Origin: Collinsella sp. MSK.8.10
Lineage (GTDB): Bacteria; Actinomycetota; Coriobacteriia; Coriobacteriales; Coriobacteriaceae
Length of the DNA stretch: 64,000 nucleotides
Assembly: GCF_019041915.1 (NCBI RefSeq)
Contig: NZ_JAHPYF010000001.1
Span: 648,581-712,580, forward strand
Reading direction: 5' to 3'
Numbering within the stretch: position 1 is the first letter of the stretch; each line of letters begins with the position of its first letter. A program made the position numbers and the translations under genes. This document shows positions 30,126 to 38,002 of this stretch, in pieces. The notes beneath the pieces are model-generated. The model saw only the letters and a list, made by a program, of their open reading frames with translations. It did no database searches and was not told the origin of the DNA.

Positions 30126-31229
30126 CTAGATGCGGACCGGCATGACCAGGTACAGGTAGTTGATCTTGTCGTAGGACTTGAAGATGCCCGCCTGCGAGTA
30201 GCTCTTGAGCTCCAGCGTGATCTCCTTCTCCTTGGATAGGGCATTGAGGCAGCCGAAGATGTAGTGGTAGTTGAAGGCGATGGTGCCCGACTCGCCCTCG
30301 GCCTCGACATCGATCGTCTCCTGCGCAAGGTCCTGGTCATTGGAGATGGAGGACAGGCCCATCTGCCCGTTCTCGACATCGATCTCGAACTTGACGGCGG
30401 GGTTGGCGCTCGCGATAACGGCCACGCGCTTGAGGGCGGCGTTAAAGGCGGCGACGTCGATCTTGACGCTCGTCACGCACGAATCGGGGATGAGCTGCTT
30501 GTAGTTGGGGTACACGCCCTCGATGCGGCGCGACACGTAGGTGGTGTTGCCGGCCTCGAAGACGACCTGGGTGTCGGTAGCCCCGATCATGATGGTCGCC
30601 TGGCTGGCCATGATGTTCAGTGCGTCGTTAAAGGCGTCGGCCGGAACGTTGAGCTCAAAGGAGCCTTCGAGGGTCGAGGTCTCGACCTGCGTATCGCACA
30701 CGGCCAAACGGAAGGAATCGGTCGCTACCAGGCGCACGGTGTTGTTCTCGACCTTCATGTGCACGCCGCCCAGGATGGGGCGGGCCTTGTCGGTCGAGGT
30801 GACGCGCCACACGCGGCCGACCATCTCGGACAAGATATCGGTCGGCAGCTCCACGGCACTCTCGATGGCATAGGCCGGAAACTCGGGGAAGTCATTGGCA
30901 TCGAGCGTGTTCAGCCTAAAAGAGCTCTTCTCGCAACCAATCAGCACCTGGCGCTCGGACAGCTCAAAGGTGACCGGGGCATCGGGGAGGGTCTTGGTGA
31001 TATTGGAGAGCATCTTACAGGGGATAACCATCTCGCCCTCTTCTTCGACATGCGCCGCGATGCGATGACGGATCGAGATGGTGTAGTTAGAGGTCTGGAA
31101 TTCCAAGATGCCGTCTTGCGCCTTGACGAGCACGCCCGACAGGATGGGAAGGGTGGATGCCGAAGCGACACCCTTCATAACGACGCCGATGGCTTGTGTA
31201 AGCGAGCTCTGGCTGACGGTGAACTTCAT
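30126..31229 (-). CDS. dnaN: DNA polymerase III beta subunit (sliding clamp)
   Basis: The 367-residue clamp shows the three-domain pattern (MKFTVSQSSLTQAIGVVMKGV, RPILGGVHMKV, GTIAFNYHYIFGCLNAL) and the C-terminus YLVMPVRI that forms the client-binding pocket. AAAGG lies 9 bases before the ATG. It heads the dnaN-recF-DUF721 group and is separated from dnaA by the downstream half of the origin region. Confidence 0.97.
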   Translation of the reverse strand: MKFTVSQSSLTQAIGVVMKGVASASTLPILSGVLVKAQDGILEFQTSNYTISIRHRIAAHVEEEGEMVIPCKMLSNITKTLPDAPVTFELSERQVLIGCEKSSFRLNTLDANDFPEFPAYAIESAVELPTDILSEMVGRVWRVTSTDKARPILGGVHMKVENNTVRLVATDSFRLAVCDTQVETSTLEGSFELNVPADAFNDALNIMASQATIMIGATDTQVVFEAGNTTYVSRRIEGVYPNYKQLIPDSCVTSVKIDVAAFNAALKRVAVIASANPAVKFEIDVENGQMGLSSISNDQDLAQETIDVEAEGESGTIAFNYHYIFGCLNALSKEKEITLELKSYSQAGIFKSYDKINYLYLVMPVRI

Positions 31230-31467
31230 CTTTTAATACCTTTCTATAGATATAAATATCTTAATAATAGTAATAGCACTGACGAAACTGTTGATTACTC
31301 CCAAAGACGCAGGTCAGACCCAGAAAGAGAATCGACAGCAACCTGTGTGCAACGGGGGTGGTTTTCCACGTTCAAAACCTGCGCAAAACTTTTCATCACC
31401 GCGGGTTGGGTTTTAGACACCTTATGCCCGTGGTTTCGACAAGTTTTCAACAGGTGTCTCTATTTCC
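31230..31467. other. oriC: dnaA-dnaN intergenic region, probable oriC part with unwinding element
   Basis: A 238-bp non-coding stretch. It contains one exact TTTTCAACA box (31444-31452), a TTTTCCACG variant (31362-31370), and a very A/T-rich block at about 31237-31275 with TAA/TAG triplets. That layout fits a DNA-unwinding element next to DnaA boxes. The boxes differ from the TTATCCACA consensus but match those upstream of the dnaA operon. A bipartite origin as in Bacillus is my inference. Confidence 0.65.
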
Positions 31468-33192
31468 CTACGAGCGCAGTGTAATTTTATCGCGCAGCGA
31501 CTTGAGGTCTTCGGTGACGGTGCGGTCTTCCTGGATCATCTTCTGGACCTTTTTGTAGCTCGTGCTGACGGTCGAGTGGTTGCGGTTGCCAAATTCGGCG
31601 CCCACCGCCGTGGTCGTCATTTCGCACATCTCGATGGCCAGGTAGATAGCGATATGGCGTGCTTTGGCGATATTGGCGTTGCGACGCGGGCCGATGAGCT
31701 CCTCGTGTGTCACGCCGTACTGCTCTTCGATGACGGACTGAACCGTCTGGACGTTGATCTTTTTGGCCGATGTGTCGAAGTACTGGCTGGCGATGGCGTC
31801 GATATCGTCAAAGGTGAGCTCTCCGCCCTCGCGCTCGCGGTCGCCCGCCTCGCCGGCGCAGCGCTCGCAAAAGCTCTCGAGTTCGCGGATGTTGGTGCCC
31901 GAGACCTCGGCCATGTGTTTAAAGTGCTCGTCGGTCAGGTGCCCGCCGTCGCCCCCATAGGCCGCCAGCAGTGAGTCGTCGCCCGCCTCGGGAGCGGCGA
32001 CGATGGTGTTCTCGTAATAGCGCTGCAAGATCTTGTATTTCATCTCGTAGCTGGGCTCTGCGACCAGGCAGAGCATTCCGGCGTTGAAGCGGCTGGTCAG
32101 ACGCTCGTCCATGCTCAGGTCCTTGGGGGCGCGGTCTGCCGCGATGACGACCTTCTTGTTGTTGCGGATGAACTCGTCCATGAGCTGGAAAAAGTAGTCC
32201 ACACTCGCGCGCTTGCCGATGATGTTTTGGATGTCATCGATGATGAGCACGTCCACGCCGTGGTACGCCTGCATGATGGGGGCGTTGCTCTTCTTTTGAC
32301 GGTCGAACTCGGTCATCAGGTCGTCCAGATATGCCTGGGAGTTGGCATACTTGACCTTGATCTCGGGCGACTTCTCGGCGAGCTCGTTTTTGATGGCGAG
32401 CAGCAGATGGGTCTTGCCCAGCCCCGATTTGCCATAGATGAACAGGGATGTGCATGTGCCGCGCTCGTCCGCGAGGGCGGCAAACTTGAGTGCCGAGCGA
32501 TAGGCATGGCTGTTCTCGGGGCCGTAGACAAAGTTCTCAAAGGTAAATTTTGAGTTCGCGGCGAGCGGGGCTCCATCCGTATTCTGCTCGGCCGGCACGG
32601 TCGGTGCTGGCATGGGTGAAGCGGGGGCCGCAGCTTGCGTGGATTTAGTCGGCGCTCCGCCCTTCATCTGGTTCATCATGCGACGAAAATCGTCGGCCGA
32701 GAGCGTGTTCTTGATTGCAATGCCCGAATCCGCGCCCGCCGCTGCGTCGTGAGCGATGGGCATGTGCGTGACGGGTGCGTTCGTTGACGTCGCCGCCGCG
32801 CTCGTCAACGGTGCCATTGTTTCACGGGAAACATCGCTGTGCTGGTGCTCGATTGTCGGCACATCGCCTGCGGAGGCCGGCACCGCCGGGGAAGCAGCGG
32901 GAGCCGTGGCGGGCGCCGTGGCGGCAGCGGATTCCGTCGCGGCGCCTTGCGGTGCCACGATGTCGAGAGCAATCGGTGCAAAGGCGATTTCTTCCAGATA
33001 GGCCTCAATAGTCGGCTGATGCTTTTTGAGCTGCGCGATGGCAAAGCGCGAGGGGGCCTCGATCGTGAGCGTATCTTCGGTCAGGCTTATGGCGCGCGAT
33101 TGCCCCAGCATGTTGATGAGGCGTGCATCTTGGCCGTCGCGCTGGCAAAAGGCGATGGCATCCCCCAGGATGATGCTTGCTTCCTCGTCCAC
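31468..33192 (-). CDS. dnaA: Chromosomal replication initiator DnaA
   Basis: DnaA binds oriC boxes and melts the origin. The 574-residue product has a domain I, a long Ala/Pro/Thr-rich domain II (about 90-210), and an AAA+ core with Walker A GKSGLGKTH near 252-260 and Walker B LIIDDIQ near 312. The C-terminal DNA-binding domain contains GNRNHSTV at 535-542, where the common form is GGRDHTTV. Thus Asn538 replaces the usual Asp and Ser540 the usual Thr. The GTG start at 33192 follows GGGAGA. It lies 15 bp after the GHKL ATPase gene and is probably co-transcribed with it. Confidence 0.97.
   Translation of the reverse strand: MDEEASIILGDAIAFCQRDGQDARLINMLGQSRAISLTEDTLTIEAPSRFAIAQLKKHQPTIEAYLEEIAFAPIALDIVAPQGAATESAAATAPATAPAASPAVPASAGDVPTIEHQHSDVSRETMAPLTSAAATSTNAPVTHMPIAHDAAAGADSGIAIKNTLSADDFRRMMNQMKGGAPTKSTQAAAPASPMPAPTVPAEQNTDGAPLAANSKFTFENFVYGPENSHAYRSALKFAALADERGTCTSLFIYGKSGLGKTHLLLAIKNELAEKSPEIKVKYANSQAYLDDLMTEFDRQKKSNAPIMQAYHGVDVLIIDDIQNIIGKRASVDYFFQLMDEFIRNNKKVVIAADRAPKDLSMDERLTSRFNAGMLCLVAEPSYEMKYKILQRYYENTIVAAPEAGDDSLLAAYGGDGGHLTDEHFKHMAEVSGTNIRELESFCERCAGEAGDREREGGELTFDDIDAIASQYFDTSAKKINVQTVQSVIEEQYGVTHEELIGPRRNANIAKARHIAIYLAIEMCEMTTTAVGAEFGNRNHSTVSTSYKKVQKMIQEDRTVTEDLKSLRDKITLRS
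32818..32833. other. parS: parS-like site inside dnaA (one mismatch)
   Basis: TGTTTCACGGGAAACA differs at one base from the perfect parS sequence found at 37870, 37909 and 37948. It lies within the domain II coding part of dnaA. Confidence 0.65.
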
Positions 33193-33207
33193 TGTCTCTC
33201 CCGTTCT

Positions 33208-34560
33208 TTAGCTCTGAGCTCGCACGCGAGCGGCGCCGAGTTCGGTCAGATGGTATTTCTGGCCATGCTTGATGACCAAGCCGGCCTGCGCCAAGTCATT
33301 GAGCGTGCGTGACCAAGTGGGGGCCGAGTTTCCAAACGCCCTCGCAAGATCGGTTGCGCCGCACGCTTGATTTTGCGCCAGATAGCCCAGCGCGGCGTTG
33401 CCGCGATCGCTTACGAACACGTCCGGTTGTGGCTGTGCATACTGATTTACTGCATTAGGATACATCATTTGAGCTGCTGGTTGTTGAGAACTCTGCGTCG
33501 GCGGCATTTGCTGTTGAAAACTTTGAGGCCACTGTTGGTAAGGCTGCGGAGGCGTCTGCTGGGCCCAGGGGTTGTACTGCTGCTGCGGCATCTGCTGGTA
33601 CGGCTGCTGATATCCCTGCTGGTACTGCTGCGGGAACTGCTGGCCATACCCCAGTGGCGGCATCTGCTGATATGGATATCCCTGTTGGTACGGCTGATAG
33701 CCCATTTGCTGGCCACCCGGCGCCCCCGTCGCCTGCTGCATTGCTGCTGCATCCTGATCAGCCAGCGGCATGGCCTCTGGCATGTTTGGCGGCATCGACA
33801 TAGATGCCGCCTGGGGTTCTTGTGTGGGAAGCATTCCGGGCTGCTGCATCTGTCCCACGGGGGGCTGCATCTGCTGCGTTGCCACGGGCTGCTGCGCAAA
33901 AGCTCCCGGCAGGGGATATGTGGGCTGCTCCGTCTCGGGCCGCACGGCAGCGCCGCGTCCGCCGGCACGCTCGATTTCCTGCACGCGTTTAGGGTTCAGG
34001 CTTACCGTAACCACGGTGCCGTTGCCCATGTTGTCCTCGATGGATACGGCACCGCCGGCGTTTTCCAAATACTCCTGCACCATGGGAAACCCTGCTCCGG
34101 TTCCACGGATATAGCGCTTCATCTTGCTGTTTGCGCTGGTAACGCCAAAGTCGAAAGCACGTTCCTTGTCGTCGATGCCGGGTCCTTGATCGGCAAAGCG
34201 GATGGTGTCTCCGTCGTCCAGAATCGAGATGATGGGCTCGGCAAAGTGTGCGTGGATAAAGTTTTCGACAATCTCGCGGATGACCATGAGCGAGATATGG
34301 CCACCTTGTTCTTTCATGCACTGGTAGACGGTGTTGGTCGTCTCTTCCAAATACGTGCGGACATCTTGCGGATCAATGACGATCACCCGCGGTGTCGACA
34401 GCATGTCGTCATAGACGGCGATGCGCGCGGCGTACATGGCTTTTGGCGCCTGCGTGGTCGCCTGCTCGCCTTCCGCACGCTCTTCGCGCACGCCGGTGAT
34501 GTGCTCGTTGTCGGGTGCCGGGTCTCCGGAATCGACCATGGTGTAAAAGTCGTCAGACAT
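33208..34560 (-). CDS. GHKL ATPase with Gln-rich linker and C-terminal winged helix, in the dnaA operon
   Basis: I know no name for this gene. The 450-residue product has a histidine-kinase-like ATPase domain (about 60-190). Its N-box is REIVENFIHAH (Glu96 to Asn100), its G1 loop DQGPGI at 124-129, and its G2 loop GTGAGFPM at 163-170. There is no phospho-His domain, so it resembles anti-sigma-factor or CheA-type ATPases more than a full kinase. Residues about 205-375 are Gln/Pro/Tyr/Met-rich and probably disordered. The last 70 residues look like a winged helix (ATDLARAFGNSAPTWSRTLN, then LVIKHGQKYHLTELG). It ends 15 bp before dnaA and starts beside the upstream box cluster. A role in initiation control is inferred only from place and domains. 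Confidence 0.85.
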   Translation of the reverse strand: MSDDFYTMVDSGDPAPDNEHITGVREERAEGEQATTQAPKAMYAARIAVYDDMLSTPRVIVIDPQDVRTYLEETTNTVYQCMKEQGGHISLMVIREIVENFIHAHFAEPIISILDDGDTIRFADQGPGIDDKERAFDFGVTSANSKMKRYIRGTGAGFPMVQEYLENAGGAVSIEDNMGNGTVVTVSLNPKRVQEIERAGGRGAAVRPETEQPTYPLPGAFAQQPVATQQMQPPVGQMQQPGMLPTQEPQAASMSMPPNMPEAMPLADQDAAAMQQATGAPGGQQMGYQPYQQGYPYQQMPPLGYGQQFPQQYQQGYQQPYQQMPQQQYNPWAQQTPPQPYQQWPQSFQQQMPPTQSSQQPAAQMMYPNAVNQYAQPQPDVFVSDRGNAALGYLAQNQACGATDLARAFGNSAPTWSRTLNDLAQAGLVIKHGQKYHLTELGAARVRAQS

Positions 34561-34803
34561 GCCGCTCGCAATCTTTCAAAAGGTTTCGAACAAATAGTAG
34601 CTCACCGTGCAACGTTTCTCATCTTTCGACAACTTTTCAAAACTTGTTGAAAACTTTGGAAAACGGGCGAAAAGTTCTCAACATTGCCAACATGACCTGT
34701 TGAAAACTCGATGAAATATCGTGAAAGGTTGCCATGAGGCGCAAATTTCGGTTGCGCTTATGGGGGAACCGTGTGAACTGCGCAACCTTTTACCTTTGAT
34801 TTC
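34561..34803. other. oriC: Upstream origin region with TTTTCAACA-type DnaA boxes
   Basis: The non-coding stretch between the dnaA operon and rpmH carries two exact TGTTGAAAA copies (34645-34653 and 34698-34706, TTTTCAACA on the minus strand). It also has variants TTCTCAACA (34675-34683) and TTTTCAAAA (34634-34642). Gene orientation switches here. It can serve both as the upstream origin half and as the autoregulated promoter region of the GHKL-dnaA operon. Confidence 0.7.
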
Positions 34804-34833
34804 TTGACATTTGAACATTGATTTCCCTACAAT
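34804..34833 (+). promoter_or_regulatory. Promoter of rpmH-rnpA-yidD-yidC
   Basis: A near-consensus promoter: TTGACA (34804-34809), 18-bp spacer, TACAAT (34828-34833). Confidence 0.8.
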
Positions 34834-34905
34834 CTTCAAGCTCACGTGTCTATATCTGCGTCCGCGTCCCCGCGGACACTCGAAATGCAGCAGGAGGAAC
34901 TTAAG

Positions 34906-35040
34906 ATGAAGCGTACGTATCAGCCTAATAAGCGTAAGCGTGCCAAGACCCATGGCTTCCGTGCCCGTATGGCCACTAAGGGTGGTCGTGCCGTGCTCGC
35001 CCGTCGTCGTGCCAAGGGCCGCAAGCGTCTCACTGTCTAG
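34906..35040 (+). CDS. rpmH: 50S ribosomal protein L34
   Basis: A 44-residue basic protein that starts [19 protein letters not shown] and ends [11 protein letters not shown], the classic L34 sequence. The ATG at 34906 follows AGGAGG by 9 bases. It opens the rpmH-rnpA-yidD-yidC-khpB group to the right of oriC. Confidence 0.98.
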   Translation: MKRTYQPNKRKRAKTHGFRARMATKGGRAVLARRRAKGRKRLTV

Positions 35041-35060
35041 CAGCGATACACACATCTCGC

Positions 35061-35399
35061 ATGAAGACTATTAAGTCTCGGCAAGATTTCGAGCATGTGT
35101 TCAGTCAGGGGCGTCGTTTCAATCACCCTCTGATTCGAATGACCATATGTGAATCGGTTGGCGAAGGCGACTCCGGAAGGGTCGCCTTCGTTGGTGCTAA
35201 GCGACTCGGTTGTGCCGTCGTGCGCAACCGATCTAAGCGTGTGATGCGCGAGACCGCCCGCAGCTGCGGATTTCCCGTTGCGGGTTATGACATCATCTTG
35301 TTTGCAACTCCCAAGACGAGGGTTTCCTCGCCGCAGGAGATGGACAAGGCGTTGCGTTCGCTTATGAAGCGCGCCGGCGTTGCCGGGGAGGAGCGATGA
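35061..35399 (+). CDS. rnpA: Ribonuclease P protein component
   Basis: RnpA assists the RNase P RNA in trimming tRNA 5' ends. The 112-residue basic protein has the family motif NRSKRVMRE at about 56-64 and KRLGCAVVRN just before it. It lies 20 bp after rpmH, and its stop overlaps the yidD start by 4 bp. Confidence 0.95.
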   Translation: MKTIKSRQDFEHVFSQGRRFNHPLIRMTICESVGEGDSGRVAFVGAKRLGCAVVRNRSKRVMRETARSCGFPVAGYDIILFATPKTRVSSPQEMDKALRSLMKRAGVAGEER

Positions 35400-35620
35400 G
35401 CAATCACGTTTTGCGACGTGTTGCCATCGCTCCTATTCGCATATATCAACAGGTTATTTCGCCCTTATTGCCTGACGCCTGCATTTATTACCCAACGTGC
35501 TCGCAATACGCCGTCCAGGCGATTGAGAAGCACGGTGTTTTGAGAGGCTGCTGGCTTGCCGTGAGGCGCATCGTTCGCTGCAATCCCCTGCACGTCGGCG
35601 GTTATGACCCTGTGCCCTAG
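35396..35620 (+). CDS. yidD: Membrane protein insertion efficiency factor YidD
   Basis: The 74-residue protein carries the YidD pattern YQQVISPLLPDACIYYPTCS and ends with CNPLHVGGYDPVP. It works with YidC in membrane protein insertion. The ATGA overlap with rnpA indicates translational coupling. Confidence 0.96.
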   Translation: MSNHVLRRVAIAPIRIYQQVISPLLPDACIYYPTCSQYAVQAIEKHGVLRGCWLAVRRIVRCNPLHVGGYDPVP

Positions 35621-35649
35621 CGGGCACTCGCTATCGGAGGAAAACTTAC

Positions 35650-36420
35650 ATGTGGGATTGGATCGTTAACATCCTTTTCGAGCTGCTCAAGCTCATCCAG
35701 ACCTTTGCGGTCGACTGGGGCCTGTCCATCATCATCCTGGTGGTCATCATCCGTCTGCTGCTGACGCCGCTCATGCTCAAGTCGACCAAGTCGACGGCTC
35801 GCATGCAGGTGCTGCAGCCCAAGATGCTCGAGATCCAGGAGCGCTATGCCGACGATCCCCAGCGTCAGGCCGAGGAGATGCAGAAGTTCTACAGCGAGAA
35901 CAAGTTCAACCCCATGGCTGGCTGTCTGCCGCTGCTGATTCAGATGCCTATCCTGTTCGCCCTGTTTACATTGCTGCGCAACCTGCCGCAGTACTTTAAC
36001 GACGGCACGTTCTCGTTCTTCAACATCCTGCCCGACCTGACCACCACGCCGAGCGCTTCCTTTGCCGATGGCTTTATGGTTGCACTGCCTGCGCTGGTTT
36101 GCCTGATCCTGTTCGCCGTCCTGACCCTGATTCCGCAGCTCTATATGTCGCGCAACCAGACCGGCCAGCAGGCTCAGAGCATGCGTATGATGGCCGTTGT
36201 CATGACGGTCATGATGCTTTGGATGGGCTGGAGCCTTCCCGTTGGTGTTCTGCTGTACTACGACGTCTCGTCTGCTTGGCAGGTTATCCAGCAGATTTTT
36301 GTGACGCAGAAGGTCATCGATAAGGCGAAGGCCGATGAGGAGGAGCGTCTTAAGAACACTCCGCTGCAGGTTGAGGTCACTCGTCGAGAGAAGAAGCCGC
36401 GCCCGCACAAGAAGAAGTAG
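35650..36420 (+). CDS. yidC: Membrane protein insertase YidC/OxaA
   Basis: YidC inserts proteins into the cytoplasmic membrane. The 256-residue product is the short Gram-positive form, with five hydrophobic segments and no large periplasmic domain. It contains LTPLMLKSTKSTARMQVLQPKM and CLPLLIQMPILFALF. No lipobox Cys is seen, so it is not a lipoprotein form. The tail is basic (RREKKPRPHKKK), typical for ribosome contact. GGAGG precedes the ATG. Confidence 0.96.
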   Translation: MWDWIVNILFELLKLIQTFAVDWGLSIIILVVIIRLLLTPLMLKSTKSTARMQVLQPKMLEIQERYADDPQRQAEEMQKFYSENKFNPMAGCLPLLIQMPILFALFTLLRNLPQYFNDGTFSFFNILPDLTTTPSASFADGFMVALPALVCLILFAVLTLIPQLYMSRNQTGQQAQSMRMMAVVMTVMMLWMGWSLPVGVLLYYDVSSAWQVIQQIFVTQKVIDKAKADEEERLKNTPLQVEVTRREKKPRPHKKK

Positions 36421-36437
36421 TGGGATATCAATCTTAT

Positions 36438-36450
36438 TTAGGTACCTAAC
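36438..36450. repeat. Palindrome TTAGGTACCTAA(C), copy 1
   Basis: A perfect 12-bp palindrome plus a trailing C between yidC and khpB. The same 13 bases occur at 39942-39954 after the parAB operon, and related half sites flank 11511-11535. Confidence 0.5.
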
Positions 36451-36464
36451 TTTTGGAGTACGTT

Positions 36465-37034
36465 ATGTCTGAAGAGATCATCGAGGATATGCTTGAGGAG
36501 GTTGCCCCGCAGGTCGCGGGCGATTATCCCGAGATTGCACAGCGCTACAAGGCTGGTGAAGAGCTGACCGATGAGGAGCTCGACACCATTGCCGATGTTG
36601 CGATTTCCATCCTGCGTTCCATCCTTTCGCACTTCGATGCCGCCAACTCTCCTATCGATGAGTATGAGGGCGACGAGGGTGAGCTGATTTTGGATGTAAC
36701 GGCTCCCGACCTTGCTGTTCTCATTGGCCGTCATGGTCGCACCCTTGATGCCCTTCAGGTTATGTTCTCTTTGCTGGTGAGCCGCAAACTTGGCTTTAGG
36801 TATCCGGTTGTAGTGGACGTAGAGGGATACAAGAGTCGCCGTCAGGACAAGGTTGCTTCCATGGCTCAGTCTGCTGCCGAGCGTGCCATCCGCACTCATA
36901 AGAGTGTTTCGCTTCCGCCCATGAATGCCTACGAGCGTCGACTGGTTCACATTGCACTTCGTAGCAATGATGCCGTCGATACTCATTCTGAGGGTTCTGA
37001 CCCTGATCGCCATGTGGTGATTGTTGCTCGATAA
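36465..37034 (+). CDS. khpB: RNA-binding protein KhpB/Jag (KH-R3H)
   Basis: The 189-residue protein has an acidic N-terminal part and a KH-like segment APDLAVLIGRHGRTLDALQ at about 80-98. An R3H domain follows near 155-189 (YERRLVHIALRSNDAVDTHSEG). It corresponds to Jag/KhpB, which binds RNA and affects cell division in Gram-positives. The Jag_N domain seen in Bacillus is not evident. The ATG at 36465 has GGAG upstream; an in-frame TTG at 36453 lies inside that ribosome site. Confidence 0.92.
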   Translation: MSEEIIEDMLEEVAPQVAGDYPEIAQRYKAGEELTDEELDTIADVAISILRSILSHFDAANSPIDEYEGDEGELILDVTAPDLAVLIGRHGRTLDALQVMFSLLVSRKLGFRYPVVVDVEGYKSRRQDKVASMAQSAAERAIRTHKSVSLPPMNAYERRLVHIALRSNDAVDTHSEGSDPDRHVVIVAR

Positions 37035-37052
37035 TCTTCTCGAGCTTATGCT

Positions 37053-37084
37053 AAGGGGACGTGGTTTCCACGTCCCCTTTTTTT
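37053..37084 (+). terminator. Terminator of the rpmH-khpB operon
   Basis: A perfect 12-bp stem (37053-37064 with 37068-37079), loop TTT, then a run of T to 37084. Confidence 0.95.
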
Positions 37085-37130
37085 GTCAAAAGTTCTCGAT
37101 ACACTGATTTTTGTCAGAAAGGAGCTTTCG

Positions 37131-37868
37131 TTGTTAGTACTTACTGATCAGCAGGCTGACGAGATGTTGAGTCGTCTAACTTCCTATTGCAAAGAGTATT
37201 CCTTGAGCGTAACTGATGTTGAGCTGAGGAAATGTATTCAGCATTTGGATTTGGTTCTAGAAACAAATAAGACAACCAATCTCACCCGTATTCTTAACGT
37301 AGAAGATGCTGCAGTACTGCATATCCTCGACTCACTTGTTTTGCTCCCCTATATCAACAAGGCTCCTGAGGGAGCTTTGCTCGATATGGGAACAGGTGCG
37401 GGCTTCCCTGGTATTCCATTAACCATAACCACGCATCGTAAAGCTACTTATATTGACTCTGTTGGTAAGAAGGTTGATGCAGTCAATTCCTTTGTCCATG
37501 CTCTTGGATTGAAACATGCTCATGCGGTTCATGATCGTCTTGAAGAATATGCTCGAAGCCATAAGAAGCAGTTCTCTGTTGTAACCGCCCGCGCACTGGC
37601 CCCTCTACCGATTCTTGTTGAGTATGCGGCTCCGTATCTGAAGGATGGAGGGCTATTTGTTATAACCAAGGGCAATCCTTCGGTTGAGGAGCTTGCTTCC
37701 GGCATGTCAGCAGCTAAGATTTGCGGCTTCACTTTGCTTCTGAATGACGCAATTGATTTGCCTGAAGGCTTGGGTCACAGGGAGTTCATTGTTCTTAAGA
37801 AGAGTCATCCAGCATCCGTCTCACTGCCTCGTGCAAATGGCGTGGCAAAGAAGAATCCGCTTGCCTAG
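37131..37868 (+). CDS. rsmG: 16S rRNA (guanine-N7)-methyltransferase RsmG (GidB)
   Basis: RsmG methylates G527 of 16S rRNA (E. coli number). The 245-residue product has NLTRILN, the SAM motif LDMGTGAGFPGIPL, and VTARALAPLPILVEYA. I place the start at the TTG at 37131, which has AAAGGAG 6 bases upstream; the frame is open to 37083 but without a ribosome site. The base composition from here through parB is lower in GC than most of the window. Three parS sites follow the stop. Confidence 0.94.
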   Translation: MLVLTDQQADEMLSRLTSYCKEYSLSVTDVELRKCIQHLDLVLETNKTTNLTRILNVEDAAVLHILDSLVLLPYINKAPEGALLDMGTGAGFPGIPLTITTHRKATYIDSVGKKVDAVNSFVHALGLKHAHAVHDRLEEYARSHKKQFSVVTARALAPLPILVEYAAPYLKDGGLFVITKGNPSVEELASGMSAAKICGFTLLLNDAIDLPEGLGHREFIVLKKSHPASVSLPRANGVAKKNPLA

Positions 37869-37869
37869 A

Positions 37870-37885
37870 TGTTTCACGTGAAACA
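37870..37885. other. parS: parS site 1
   Basis: Perfect 16-bp palindrome TGTTTCACGTGAAACA directly after the rsmG stop, the canonical ParB (Spo0J) nucleation site. Confidence 0.97.
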
Positions 37886-37908
37886 TAATGGATACTAACA
37901 ACTTGCAG

Positions 37909-37924
37909 TGTTTCACGTGAAACA
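37909..37924. other. parS: parS site 2
   Basis: Second perfect copy of the same 16 bp, 39 bp from site 1. Confidence 0.97.
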
Positions 37925-37947
37925 GGGCGGTTGATATCGAATCGGAA

Positions 37948-37963
37948 TGTTTCACGTGAAACA
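37948..37963. other. parS: parS site 3
   Basis: Third perfect copy, again 39 bp from the previous one, 40 bp ahead of parA. The equal spacing puts the three sites roughly on the same face of the helix. Confidence 0.97.
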
Positions 37964-38002
37964 TCCTCCGTTTGACAGCTTTAATACACACCAGGAGGGA
38001 CC

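Noticed and set aside
33367..34650. A 427-codon plus-strand frame over the GHKL ATPase gene
   Set aside because: It arises from the Gln codon repeats read backwards (Leu/Arg/His runs) and runs into the origin boxes.
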